DNA of 64,000 nucleotides from positions 240,362 to 304,361 of the forward strand of contig CAJTDL010000002.1 of NCBI GenBank assembly GCA_910575035.1, given 5' to 3'. The notes under the pieces were generated by a model. That model saw only the letters and a program-made list of their open reading frames with translations, had not been told where the DNA came from and made no database searches. The stretch is from Lachnospiraceae bacterium (GTDB lineage: Bacteria > Bacillota > Clostridia > Lachnospirales > Lachnospiraceae). Positions within the stretch are counted from its first letter, which is position 1, and each line of letters starts with the position of its first letter. Both the position numbers and the translations under genes were made by a program. Below, one piece after another: positions 53,794-63,631 of this stretch.

Positions 53794-54522
53794 ATGGTCG
53801 ATTATTCACAATTTGAGGCAAGTGTAAAATCCGGCATCCGTGCAGATGTGAGCCGGATACGGCAAAAGGATGAAATAATAAAAGCCGTCGTCAAAAAGCG
53901 GCGAAGCTCCGCGATAATCTGCGTGTGCTTCCTATGTATGTCAGGAATTTCTTTGTTTAAAAGCTGGATTCCCGCCGTTATCTGTTTCCTTCTTGCATTG
54001 TTTTTCCTATGGCGGGCTGTCGGAAAATTTTCTGACGAGTATTTACGGGAAATGTACGAGGAGGGGCTTTTGGTTCCCGGCATGATCGTGAAAACGGAAC
54101 CCCTTACTATCATGGCAATCGCAAACATGACCGCGCGGGATGGCGCGGCAACCGTAAATGGGTGCTACTGTCTGGAGGTGAAAGAGCTTGACGGGGCGCA
54201 AAAGATTCTATTTGAAAAAATCCCCTGCTCCTGTTTTTTCTGCTATGAGGGCGGCGATTACCATTCTTCCTTCCAGCCCCATCCCCTCTATTGGGGAACG
54301 GCTGATCAGCAGTCTGTTCAAGAAGCGTTAAGACAGGTGGAGGAGGACAACAAAGAAAATACAAAAGATGAATGGGAAGTGCTCAAGGAGGTTGCGCGGC
54401 AGTTCCCTGATTTGGGAAACGGGAACTTGATTTTACTGGATGAAAATTACGTTCCCTTCGGGAAAAAGAACTACATGGACAGCAACTATAAGCCCCTCAA
54501 CGAGGAAGCTGCCCCCAAGTAA
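53794..54522 (+). CDS. Unknown two-helix membrane protein (copy B)
   Basis: 242 residues, GGAGG before the ATG. Paralogue of the gene at 12363-13073 over its entire length, with a six-residue extra C-terminus. Same Cys patch (IPCSCFFCYEGG) and same two helices. Here it has its own promoter behind a TnpV tail and its own terminator, so it is a free-standing cargo gene. Confidence 0.75.
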   Translation: MVDYSQFEASVKSGIRADVSRIRQKDEIIKAVVKKRRSSAIICVCFLCMSGISLFKSWIPAVICFLLALFFLWRAVGKFSDEYLREMYEEGLLVPGMIVKTEPLTIMAIANMTARDGAATVNGCYCLEVKELDGAQKILFEKIPCSCFFCYEGGDYHSSFQPHPLYWGTADQQSVQEALRQVEEDNKENTKDEWEVLKEVARQFPDLGNGNLILLDENYVPFGKKNYMDSNYKPLNEEAAPK

Positions 54523-54534
54523 TATGTTCCATTT

Positions 54535-54562
54535 AGGGAAACGCTGATGAAAGCGTTTCCCT
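54535..54562 (+). terminator. Terminator after copy B
   Basis: 11-bp perfect stem AGGGAAACGCT / AGCGTTTCCCT, loop of 6. Confidence 0.8.
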
Positions 54563-54628
54563 CGTCGCAAATGCGGGATTTATAAGTGAGAAAAGAGTTC
54601 CTGATACGAATTTTGGGAGGTAATTTTT

Positions 54629-55414
54629 ATGTTTTTTTCAGTAATATTAATCTTGTTGATTGCCATTGTATTCAGAAAACAGAAAATGGCCGAAACAGGA
54701 CAACAGAAATCTGATAAAATAGAACATTTGTCTAAAAATAAAAAAGAACTCATCCTCGGCTTATCATGGTATATATTCTATTTTATGCTGTCTTACATAA
54801 GCTGTGCCTATCAGGTCGATATAATAAGCGAATTATCAAACTGGCTGTTTCTGGTTTTCTTTCCACTCCTGATTATTGCTGTTTTCAGAAAAGAGAAAGT
54901 GATACAAACCCTGAAAGAAACAGGCTTAAAACATTTTGACAGAAAAACTGCACTAAGGATACTGTTGATTTGTGCTGTATACCAAGGTGTTATTATCCTT
55001 GTCTTTGGTTTAGGGAAATTTTATTTTAATATAACGAATATTCTCCAAATATTAATAAAACTTCCAGTATTTTTTTGCCTGATGATACTTACAGCAGCGT
55101 TTACGGAAGAAGTTTTCTTCAGGGGCATTCTACAAAGAACTATGATGGATTCACTGAAAAAGCCGTACCTTGCCATACTGCTCACCGGTATTCTGTTTGG
55201 ACTATACCATTTCCCGTTTGCATATTATCTGTGGGACGATACTGCCGGAAACATAATGTATTCACTCAGAATGGTTATGACGGAACATGTCCTTACTGGC
55301 TGCGCTTTTGGATTTATGTACTATAAATCCAATAAAAACCTCTGGAGCTGTATCATTTTACATGCTTTCACCAATGCGGCTATTATGGCTCTCGGCACTG
55401 TATTTTCGACATAA
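54629..55414 (+). CDS. CPBP intramembrane metalloprotease
   Basis: 261 residues, about seven helices. The Abi motifs are present: EEVFFRG (motif 1), FGLYHF (motif 2), HAFTNAA (motif 3). GGGAGG upstream. Members process prenylated peptides or give bacteriocin immunity. Followed by the Lnt-like gene. Confidence 0.9.
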   Translation: MFFSVILILLIAIVFRKQKMAETGQQKSDKIEHLSKNKKELILGLSWYIFYFMLSYISCAYQVDIISELSNWLFLVFFPLLIIAVFRKEKVIQTLKETGLKHFDRKTALRILLICAVYQGVIILVFGLGKFYFNITNILQILIKLPVFFCLMILTAAFTEEVFFRGILQRTMMDSLKKPYLAILLTGILFGLYHFPFAYYLWDDTAGNIMYSLRMVMTEHVLTGCAFGFMYYKSNKNLWSCIILHAFTNAAIMALGTVFST

Positions 55415-55504
55415 ACAGTGTATCCAGAACTTATGACAGGGCTTTTAGCAACGCAGACAAATCAAAATTGAAGTTTATAGAAAATGTAAGTAAGGAGTTT
55501 GGCA

Positions 55505-56989
55505 ATGAAAAATCTTTTGAAAAGTAACCGATTTGCAGTTTTCATAATCTTAACTTTTTTAATTTATGTAATGTCCAATGGAGAATGGTGTATCCCGATT
55601 TTTGCGTGGATTTATCCAATTTTGTTTCTATGTATGATTTATTTTAATCGTACTCGAAAAGTCTACCTTATAATTAGTTCAATATATGCCATTGGTTTTA
55701 TTGTCCAGTTTTGGAGAGCCATTGGAATGGATATAAAGATATGTATAATAGTAGCAATCCTGCTGTCTTTTCTGAAAGTTTTACCATATATCTACTGGTC
55801 GAAATCAAAAATGAGATTTCAAGATACTGTTATTTTTGCAAGTATAATGGTATCAATAGAGTATATCATTTATCTGATATACCCTGCATTGGGAGGGTTG
55901 TCTGACGCCTATACACAATACCAAAATCTATACCTGCTACAAATAGTAACGGTAACAGGGATTTACGGAATCACCTTTTTAATGTATTGGACGGCGGCAA
56001 TGGTTATATGGATTTGGAACAATAAAAGCAAAAAAGAATACATCAGAAAATACATAATCGTATATGGTTCTGTAATTGGCTTGGTATTTGTCTATGGAGT
56101 TGTTATGTTTCATTTTGTAGGAAATTCAGATAAAAGTGTTAGGATTGCTGGAGTAACCGTTCCGATTTCAGAGTTGTTAAATAATGATAAAGATGTATAT
56201 TCTACATTTTATACCAACACATTTACTGATGAAAACATTACCAATACAGGGAATAAACTATCATCAGTAGCTGATGAACTTTTCCTAAAAACAGAGTTGG
56301 AAGCACAAGCAGGTGCAAAGATTGTTTTTTGGTCTGAACTGAATGGAGCGGTTTTAAAACAAGATGAAGATATGCTTTTGCAACGGGCGTCGGATATGGC
56401 AAAACAGGAAGAAATTTATTTGATTGTTTCATTACTGGTGAAAACCCCTTACGAGGACTTAAAGGAAAATAAAACGGTAGCATTTAATCCACAAGGAGAA
56501 CTCATATCAGAATATTTTAAGCATGGACGTTCAATCGGAGAATTGTGCCAAAAAGGAGATGGAATGCTAAAAAGTTTTGATACAGAATATGGTAGAATTG
56601 CGCCGTTTATATGTTCTGATATGGCATTTTTGTCTAAAATACAGCAGGCAGGTAGAAATAATGTAGATATACTAATTGTTCCGGCTTCGGATTGGAAAGA
56701 AATGACATTATTAGCTGCAAAGACAGCGATTGTGCGTGGAGTTGAAAATGGAAGTAATATAATCAGACATACAAATAGCGGAATGTCGATTGTTTCAAAT
56801 GTTAAGGGCTGTGTGTTGGCACAGACCGATTACTTTCAGTCTGATACAAAGACATTAGCAGCACAGGTTGCTATGAAAGGACGCTTTACTCTTTATTCGT
56901 ATATTGGAAATCTATTTGTATATCTGTGTAATTTATATTTGTTAGGGAGTTTCATACTTCCCAAAATTAAACGATTAATTAAGAGGTAG
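55505..56989 (+). CDS. Lnt-like nitrilase-fold membrane protein
   Basis: 494 residues from the ATG at 55505 (AAGGAG seven bases upstream). Five to six N-terminal helices (to about 210), then a carbon-nitrogen hydrolase domain with E in FWSELNGA, K in EYFKHGRS and C in FICSDMAF, and a C-terminal helix: the layout of apolipoprotein N-acyltransferase. Canonical Lnt is mostly missing from Firmicutes, so this may acylate lipoproteins or another amine. AT-rich relative to neighbours, suggesting recent arrival. Confidence 0.8.
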   Translation: MKNLLKSNRFAVFIILTFLIYVMSNGEWCIPIFAWIYPILFLCMIYFNRTRKVYLIISSIYAIGFIVQFWRAIGMDIKICIIVAILLSFLKVLPYIYWSKSKMRFQDTVIFASIMVSIEYIIYLIYPALGGLSDAYTQYQNLYLLQIVTVTGIYGITFLMYWTAAMVIWIWNNKSKKEYIRKYIIVYGSVIGLVFVYGVVMFHFVGNSDKSVRIAGVTVPISELLNNDKDVYSTFYTNTFTDENITNTGNKLSSVADELFLKTELEAQAGAKIVFWSELNGAVLKQDEDMLLQRASDMAKQEEIYLIVSLLVKTPYEDLKENKTVAFNPQGELISEYFKHGRSIGELCQKGDGMLKSFDTEYGRIAPFICSDMAFLSKIQQAGRNNVDILIVPASDWKEMTLLAAKTAIVRGVENGSNIIRHTNSGMSIVSNVKGCVLAQTDYFQSDTKTLAAQVAMKGRFTLYSYIGNLFVYLCNLYLLGSFILPKIKRLIKR

Positions 56990-57074
56990 TTAAATTCCGG
57001 TTTGCCTGCTAACTGCCTTAACTTTCCTTTATTTTCAAGGCTTTGCGGTATGTCCAGCCTCAAAATATGTATCC

Positions 57075-57120
57075 TTTTCCCTTGTTTTTGCCCTTATCAG
57101 CAGGTTACAAGGGAAAGTTT
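57075..57120 (+). terminator. Terminator after the Lnt-like gene
   Basis: TTTTCCCTTG / CAAGGGAAAG stem then TTTTTC. Also lies at the 3' end of the integrase on the opposite strand. Confidence 0.7.
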
Positions 57121-57141
57121 TTCTTATTCAGTTTTCATTGC

Positions 57142-58440
57142 TTAACTCATTCCCACAACCTTATCCAATAGCTTTGCGGAATCCCTCTTAGCCTCTCTTG
57201 TAGCGTGTGCATAGACATTCATGGTTGTGCTTACGTCCGAATGTCCTAAAAGCTCCTGCACATCTTTTGGCTGCGCCCCGTTTGATAACAGGTTTGTTGT
57301 GTAGGTGTGCCTTAATGTGTGGAAGTGGAAACCCTCTAACTCTGGTACTTTCCTTGCCGCTGTCCGGCAGGCTGTTTCTACTGTGGCTGGAAGTTCAAGA
57401 CAGCCATCTTCCCTCAAACATACAAAGGAGATTTCTGTATAATCCTTTGGCACGTTCTTTGTCATTCCCAAGTTGTAATACTCATAGTGTACCCGATTTT
57501 TCTCTGTAACTTCCCTGTAGAAATTCCTGTGGTAGAGTTCACCATACTGCATACGGTTTTTAAGCTGTTGCTTCCTTGCTTTCTTCAGGATGTCAGCGAG
57601 GGCGTTCCCAAAATCAACTATCCGAACTTTTTTCCTTTTTGTCGAGCCGATTTCGTGCTTATGGGTAGCGCCGTTGTAGCGGACGCTTCTGCGGACTGTC
57701 AGACATTGTTCCTCAAAGTTGATGTCCTGCCAAGTCAGCCCTGCCACTTCCCCAAGCCTGAGACCAGTGAAATAGGCTATCTGTACGGGCAGGATTGCGT
57801 CTTTGCTCCGTTTGCCAAGCTGTGTAATCAGCTTTTGGTACTGCTCAAATGACAGTGGCTTGACCTTGCCGTTATCGGTGTCCGTTTTTTCCGCAAACAA
57901 ATCCATATCATCCTTTTTATGCCTCATGACCACATACTGCATGGGATTGAACATAATGTACTGTTTTGGGAACACTGCAAAGCGGAATGACTGCTGTAAT
58001 ACTGTGGAAAATGACTTTACATAATCTTTGGAATACCCTTTGGAAACAAAATCTTCAATCGTGCCTCCAAAAGACATGATATCCATGAACTGCTGTAAAT
58101 GCCCCGAAGTAACCGTTTTGAGCTTCCGTCTGCTTACAGGGTGCTGCTTGATGCGGTTGATCGCCTGAAGATAAGTACCGACAGTACCATTGCTCAATGT
58201 TCCTGTCTTTAATTCTTCTTCCGCCCATGTGTCAAGCAACTGTCCGAGAGTGATATTGTCCGCCTTTGCAATGAATTTCTTGCTTTCATAGTCCTCCATT
58301 GCCTGCCTTAACAGCTTTTCCGTTTCGCTCTTGCTTTCTGTTCCTGCACATTCTTTCTGTACCAGGTTTCCGCTTGCATCCTCCACATAAAAGCGGTAGT
58401 ACCATTTCTTTCCTTTTTTTCTTACAGAACCTTTTGCCAT
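57142..58440 (-). CDS. Tyrosine recombinase (Tn916-like integrase)
   Basis: 432 residues from MAKGSVRKKGKKWYYRFY (ATG at 58440, AGGAG upstream). N-terminal AP2-like and SAM-like arms, catalytic domain with R in TGLRLGEVAG, HTLRHTY, LLGHSDVSTTMNVYAH: R, H, R, H and Y all present, so it is probably active. Integrates the mobilizable element that follows. Confidence 0.92.
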   Translation of the reverse strand: MAKGSVRKKGKKWYYRFYVEDASGNLVQKECAGTESKSETEKLLRQAMEDYESKKFIAKADNITLGQLLDTWAEEELKTGTLSNGTVGTYLQAINRIKQHPVSRRKLKTVTSGHLQQFMDIMSFGGTIEDFVSKGYSKDYVKSFSTVLQQSFRFAVFPKQYIMFNPMQYVVMRHKKDDMDLFAEKTDTDNGKVKPLSFEQYQKLITQLGKRSKDAILPVQIAYFTGLRLGEVAGLTWQDINFEEQCLTVRRSVRYNGATHKHEIGSTKRKKVRIVDFGNALADILKKARKQQLKNRMQYGELYHRNFYREVTEKNRVHYEYYNLGMTKNVPKDYTEISFVCLREDGCLELPATVETACRTAARKVPELEGFHFHTLRHTYTTNLLSNGAQPKDVQELLGHSDVSTTMNVYAHATREAKRDSAKLLDKVVGMS

Positions 58441-58523
58441 GATCGTTCTCCTTTCGATAAAAGGCAATCGGAACTGATGAAATGCTTTCTGCGTGTAAGT
58501 ATATCATAACTCCGGTTGCCTAT

Positions 58524-59153
58524 CTATACCGATTCGGATTCTTCCCCCGATACCATAGAAAGAAGATTTGCAAGCCTTGTGGTGGCTGTTTCAGGATTTT
58601 TGGAATAGAGCCTCACAATATCGCCCATATCGTTAAACATATTTACGGTGTGGGTGATTTCCCTGAGAAACATAATCTCATTATATTCCTTATTCGATTC
58701 AAACCCCATTGTCTGAGCGAGTGCGGCATTTTCCGCATTGTCCTTGAAATTCTTGCAGGCAAACTGAAAAGAATCCACGAACAGTTCATACTCCCTTAAC
58801 ATCAGCAGCAGTAAATCTTTGGAAAAATCCGCCTCATCAGGTTTCATATCATATGGGAGCCTGTTTACTATGGAACTCATCACGTCACGGATAAATAATT
58901 CCCTCTTATCCGTAATGTCAGTTTCATATTCCTCTGTTTCTCCCTTTAACCACTCTACAGATACATGGAGTGCTTCTGAAAGACCTTCCAAGACCAGCTT
59001 CTTTGTATTGTCGATTGTTCCTGCCTCATACCGCACGATTGTGGAAGTGGCAACCCCCATCTTCTCTGCAATATAAGGCTGGTTCAACCCTAACTCAACC
59101 CTCCGCTGTTTTGCCCTGCTACCAATCAGCTTGCGTAACTCTTTATCTTTCAT
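58524..59153 (-). CDS. XRE-family regulator of the mobilizable element
   Basis: 209 residues from the ATG at 59153 (AAAGGAGG upstream). HTH at about 10-65 (GLNQPYIAEKMGVATSTIVRYE) and a helical C-terminus. Divergent from xis/mobilization genes; probably the element's master repressor. Confidence 0.85.
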   Translation of the reverse strand: MKDKELRKLIGSRAKQRRVELGLNQPYIAEKMGVATSTIVRYEAGTIDNTKKLVLEGLSEALHVSVEWLKGETEEYETDITDKRELFIRDVMSSIVNRLPYDMKPDEADFSKDLLLLMLREYELFVDSFQFACKNFKDNAENAALAQTMGFESNKEYNEIMFLREITHTVNMFNDMGDIVRLYSKNPETATTRLANLLSMVSGEESESV

Positions 59154-59327
59154 ACTGATACGCCTCCTTTGTCGGTATGGACAAAGTATAGCACAGAAAA
59201 AACAATAATGCAATATGCAACATAAAAACATTTTTAAAATTATCATAATGCTTGACGGGAGATTATAAAAGCGTTATAGTAAGCATACCATCAAAATTGC
59301 GTTATGCAATCGGAAGGAGGTGAACCA

Positions 59328-59556
59328 ATGACCGGAACGAAAATCGCACTATCCATTGAAGAAGCTGCTGACTATACAGGTATCGGGAGGAATACCCTGC
59401 GGAACCTTGTGGAGTGGGAAAGCTGCCCGTCCTCAAAGTCGGGAGAAAGATACTTATCAAAAGCGACATTCTTGAGAAGTTCATGGAAGTGAACGAGGGG
59501 AAGAACCTTCGGGATAAGAATAATGTAAAATCCGTTACAAGAAAATCAGCAGTATA
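59328..59556 (+). pseudogene. xis: Excisionase, frameshifted
   Basis: MTGTKIALSIEEAADYTGIGRNTLRNLVEW is the winged-HTH start of Tn916-type Xis (GAAGGAGGTGAACC upstream). After TGG the frame breaks: one G is missing at 59416-59418, and LPVLKVGRKILIKSDILEKFME continues in another frame to 59556. As it stands, excision should be impaired. Confidence 0.82.
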
Positions 59557-60061
59557 AAAGGCGGCTTCTTACGAAACCGCCCAATGGTATGTATCAGACC
59601 GAAGCCATGATATACCTACACGCAAATAGATTATATCATGTGCTTTGTCTGATATGCAACCGATTTTTGAGAATAGGGCAGCATTTCTATGCTCATGGTG
59701 GCATTTTTTACTATTATATGTGGCATCGCTTTCCGCTATCATCTGATATTTTAACAGGCATTTTCGGGAGGAATTCTTCTCTCTTTTAAGCCCTCGGCGT
59801 TTGAGAGCGAAATACACCCATTGCACAAACTGCGTTTATGCAATGGGGATTTCGCCCTTGTAGGGAGCAAATTCACACAAGCGTGAATTGCAAATGCTGA
59901 CGCATTTGTAACAACCGCCAATCGGCGGATATGTTCGTAAACGTACCGCCTATGCTGCCCACTCACATTTTATGGAATAGATATTCCCGCTTTCAAGAAT
60001 CGGTTGCTGCCATTTACAGGAGGGAGGACAAAGCACAATACAAAGACATTCATTTATCCGC
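59557..60061 (+). other. Non-coding region with oriT-like inverted repeats
   Basis: 505 bp with no gene. Inverted repeats CAAATGC/GCATTTG (59891-59897, 59902-59908) and CCGCC/GGCGG (59915-59928), and CCCTTGTAGGG after a GGGATTTCG at about 59850, reminiscent of MOBQ nick regions (GCGCCCT). Located just before mobA, as expected of oriT. A strong AGGAGGGAGG lies at 60019-60028. Confidence 0.5.
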
Positions 60062-61462
60062 ATGAGCAAGCTGCCTGATGTCAGGGGTAGAATCACTTAT
60101 ATATCCAGCCATGCGAAACAGGAAAATCTGTATGCGGTATATGAAACTATAGACCGCCATTATTGGACGGAGCTTGCAAGATTCAATCAGCAGGAATTTC
60201 AAAAAAGCGGCACAGAGGGGGAATGTATCGAGGCGAGGGAATTTATCATTGCCCTGCCGGAATCTTTTCCAAATCTCTATGAGCCGGACAAACTGCTACA
60301 GTTGTTCACAGACCGTTTCAAAGAAAAGTACGGTGTGGAGTGCGTATCGGCTCTGCATCATAACAAACGAAAAACAAACTACCATATCCACCTTATTTTT
60401 TCAGAGAGGGAGAGACTGTCTGAACCCATAGAAAAGACCGCAACAAGGAATATGTTCTATGATGAGCAGGGAAAACACGTTCGCACCAAAAAAGAAATAC
60501 TTGACGAAAACGGTCTATATCTTGCCACTAAGAAGATAGGGAAAAATAATCCGAAAGCAGAACAGATACAGATGGATAACGAATACCGTATGCGTTGGAA
60601 TCGTGAAGTTGATAGGGCGATTGTAAGCGGTGTGCCAGAAACAGAGATACAACAGATAAAAAAAGAGTACATCTCTGACCGCATCAAAGAATCTATTGAT
60701 TTATTTGGTAGTCAGCCGGAACGGTTTGGAACTATCCTTATGAGTGCGGTCGCAGTATTGGCAATGCTGATTTCAAAAGTTCTGCAAAAGGCAAGAGAAT
60801 TGTCGGCAAAGTTTTTTGAGAAAGAAGTGGTACAGACGATTTCAGAACCAAGCGGAGGAAGAACGACACCAATAATACCGCAAACGGATAGTGTGCTACA
60901 GCAGGAGCATAAGTTTAAAGTACCTACTGTAGATTTATCGGTACAACAACGAGAGTTGCAGCCCAAAACGCAGACAACGGAGCAGAAAATACCACGAATA
61001 CCCCCAAAGCCTGTCATGTCAGCCGATCCCAAGCTGTCAAAAATTTACAAAGAACTGAACAGACAAAACGGCATTATCTTTGATGCAGAGAAGGAACGCA
61101 ATGCTTTAGAGCTGGAACGTGACAGCCTGAAAGGACTTGCAAGACTTACCAAGAAAGGGGAAATACAGAGCAAAATAGACCGTAAAAGTGAAGAAATAGA
61201 CCTCTTGAAAGTCGGTTTGTCGGGGATTGCAAAGAGATATGGATTTCAGACAGTGCATGATTTCTATAAAGTCTATGCTACCGCTAAAATAGCTTATGCC
61301 GAATATCGGGATAAAGCCGACAGATGGGAAGAACTTTACGGGGAAAATGCACCAAGACAAACAAAAGAAAGCGTACACAGGCGTTTACAGGATTATCAAA
61401 GGGCAAATGCCGACAGACAAGCGGAACAGACTTCAAAAAACAAGGACAGAGGGGCAAGATAG
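60062..61462 (+). CDS. mobA: MobA/MobL-family relaxase
   Basis: 466 residues from the only in-frame ATG (60062); the conserved N-terminus seems to extend upstream (SFIR before MSKLPDVRG) and a strong ribosome-binding site points to an in-frame ATA at 60038. Relaxase core at about 1-160 with AREFIIALPESF and HHNKRKTNYHIHLIF (HxH metal site). A hydrophobic patch at about 220-240 and a coiled coil (about 330-440) follow. Nicks oriT; needs a helper ICE for conjugation. Confidence 0.87.
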   Translation: MSKLPDVRGRITYISSHAKQENLYAVYETIDRHYWTELARFNQQEFQKSGTEGECIEAREFIIALPESFPNLYEPDKLLQLFTDRFKEKYGVECVSALHHNKRKTNYHIHLIFSERERLSEPIEKTATRNMFYDEQGKHVRTKKEILDENGLYLATKKIGKNNPKAEQIQMDNEYRMRWNREVDRAIVSGVPETEIQQIKKEYISDRIKESIDLFGSQPERFGTILMSAVAVLAMLISKVLQKARELSAKFFEKEVVQTISEPSGGRTTPIIPQTDSVLQQEHKFKVPTVDLSVQQRELQPKTQTTEQKIPRIPPKPVMSADPKLSKIYKELNRQNGIIFDAEKERNALELERDSLKGLARLTKKGEIQSKIDRKSEEIDLLKVGLSGIAKRYGFQTVHDFYKVYATAKIAYAEYRDKADRWEELYGENAPRQTKESVHRRLQDYQRANADRQAEQTSKNKDRGAR

Positions 61463-61480
61463 TGTCCTCTCTGTCCTTTT
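61442..61480 (+). terminator. Terminator overlapping the mobA end
   Basis: AAGGACAGAG/CTCTGTCCTT stem (61442-61451, 61469-61478) then TT. Confidence 0.75.
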
Positions 61481-61791
61481 ACCTTTTTATTCTTGAAAAA
61501 TAATTCTTGACATATAAATTGAATTATGGTAGGTTATTAAAAAAGTTTAGGAGAACATGGAAATGCAGAGCTTACATTTTACAATGCACTATATGTACAT
61601 GTATTACAGACGTACTTAAAAGTAATTGTGTTTCGATTGGATGCACAGTTACGCAGGTAGGTCTGATATGTCTGTGCATATAAATCGGTAGGTGTAAGTT
61701 GTAATTATAATATTTGTAATAGCCGATGGTTTTAGTAATGCACTGGACATATTGTATGTTTGGTGCTTTTTTTGTTCGGAAAGGAGATTTT
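61481..61791 (+). other. Gene-free leader before the GNAT
   Basis: TTGACA at 61507, and a TGCACAG/CTGTGCA inverted repeat (61642-61648, 61672-61678) that could fold in the leader. No clear -10. No gene seen. Confidence 0.4.
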
Positions 61792-62292
61792 ATGAAATTA
61801 TCAAATGGAACAGAGGTTATTGCAAAGCCTTATTGCGAAGAAGATACGGAAGAAATTGTCAGGTTGATTTGTAGAAATTTTAACGAAGTCAATGTGAAAG
61901 ATTACGGGGAAGAAGCTATAGCGGCACTCTGTGCCACGCATGATGTGAACTGGTTTAAGGGTGTGGCGGAATATGCGCATGTATATGTATTTTGGAATGA
62001 AGATAAAATTGTAGGGGTGGGTTCCATATCAAGTTTTTGGGGGAACCCTACGGAAAGTATATTGCTGACTATTTTTGTACTGCCGGAATTTCATGGGCAG
62101 GGAATCGGCAGCTATATCATTGATACGCTTGAATCCGATGAGTTATTTTTAAGGGCAGAAAGAATAGAAATTCCCGCATCTATTACTGCGGTGGAATTCT
62201 ACCGAAAAAAAGGTTATGAATATAAAAACGGAATAAAAGAGTTAGATGATGAGCAGCATTACCGAATGGAGAAATTCAAAAAGATTAATTAG
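61792..62292 (+). CDS. GNAT acetyltransferase
   Basis: 166 residues from the ATG at 61792 (AAAGGAGA upstream). Core with TIFVLPEFHGQGIGSYIIDTLE (acetyl-CoA loop QGIGSYI) and AVEFYRKKGYEYKNG. A small-molecule or protein acetyltransferase; substrate unknown. Confidence 0.87.
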   Translation: MKLSNGTEVIAKPYCEEDTEEIVRLICRNFNEVNVKDYGEEAIAALCATHDVNWFKGVAEYAHVYVFWNEDKIVGVGSISSFWGNPTESILLTIFVLPEFHGQGIGSYIIDTLESDELFLRAERIEIPASITAVEFYRKKGYEYKNGIKELDDEQHYRMEKFKKIN

Positions 62293-62413
62293 TCTGCAAA
62301 TAAAAAGTCAAGCAGAAATTTGTGAACTTTGGAAATTTTATACAGGTTGAAAAATAAGCACTACAAAAAGACCACCGCAGAACGCTGGCCTTATGGAAAG
62401 TGGGAACATTTAT

Positions 62414-63631
62414 TTAAGTTTCTTCGGTTCCTGCAACCGTGGAAAGATATTCCTTTACCCGCCCGTAATAAATGCGGAGGAACTTGTTTGCACCGGCAGT
62501 CATGTAGACATAGTAGGGCTTGCCCTGCGCCCGCTTTTTATCCATGAAAGCGTAAACGGCATCATCAGCAGGGGAACGCTTGATGAGCCCGTCCATGATC
62601 TGGAAGAGGGTCTTGCGCAGATAAGGAGAGCCTTTCTTTGTGGTAGGCACACTTTTACGGACGTGCTGCCCGGAATCATTCTTTCCAGGGTCAACACCAG
62701 CAAAAGCGGTCAACGCTCCGCGATGTGTGAAACGCGTCACATCCCCAATCTCAGCCATGAGCTGGGGACCGAGGGTAGGGCCGACACCATTCATTGCCAT
62801 GACAACCGGATATTCTGGCAGCGAGGAAGCGACTGCGTCCATTTTCAGACGCAGGGACTCTACAGTTTCAGAGGCAGTGTTCAGCATTGCTATAGCCTGC
62901 CGTATCAGCATTTTCGTGCTGTCGTCTTTTGGGAATACGGCGATCATGTCAGAGGAGAGCCGGTAGATATTCTCCGCTTTAGCGGCGCTGAAGTTATAGC
63001 CCTTTCGTCTGCACCAGTTCCGGTAATGCTCTGTAAAGGCAACCGGTGATTTAGAGCGGACACAGTCCACATGCCAGTAGGTGTGGACGAAATCCACCCA
63101 TTTCTGGCTGCCGTCACTGCGTGCAGGGCTGTCAAAGAAATCATTGGCGCCCGGATAGGTCTGGTCAAGCAGGGCGATGAGGTTGTTCTTGATGGCAGTT
63201 TTCTGAGCCATATAGAAGCCGAACTGGCGGTTCATGGTTTTTAGTTGGTTGCGTGTTTTATCCATGCTTCCATACTGCCTTAATTTTGTCCACCGGTCAA
63301 GGGTATAGCGCGCAATCTTTTTGGAATCGGCCTTGTCGGTTTTGGGAGTGCGCAGGGAATCATCCCCGAAGTCCCTGATGAGGACAGGGTTTACGGCGCT
63401 GACAAAGATACCGGCGCCAGAGAGCCATGTGGCAACCGGTTCATAATACCTTCCGGTGTGCTCCATGCAGACCTTTGTTTCACCATCAAGCCCTTTTATT
63501 TGCTCAATCAAGGCGTTAATTTCGGACTGTGTGTGGGGGATGTCGCGGGGAGACATAACGACAATATCGCCGGGTCTGCGGATGGTGACAGTGCTCTTGC
63601 CTTTGGAAACATCAATACCAACAGCGTTCAT
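62414..63631 (-). mobile_element. IS110-family transposase
   Basis: 405 residues from the ATG at 63631 (AAAGGAG upstream). RuvC-like DEDD residues: D7 (GIDVSK), E57 (CMEHTGRYYEP), D99/D102 (PKTDKADSKK). Transposase_20 domain near the end with GVGPTLGPQLMAEIGD and ALTAFAGVDPGKNDSGQ, including the family's catalytic Ser. Complete. 62293-62413 beyond its end contains only a weak plus-strand transposase-like scrap (KHYKKTTAER). Confidence 0.92.

Noticed and set aside
62293..62413. KHYKKTTAER as a transposase gene
   Set aside because: Only about 15 residues of weak resemblance; too short to support.
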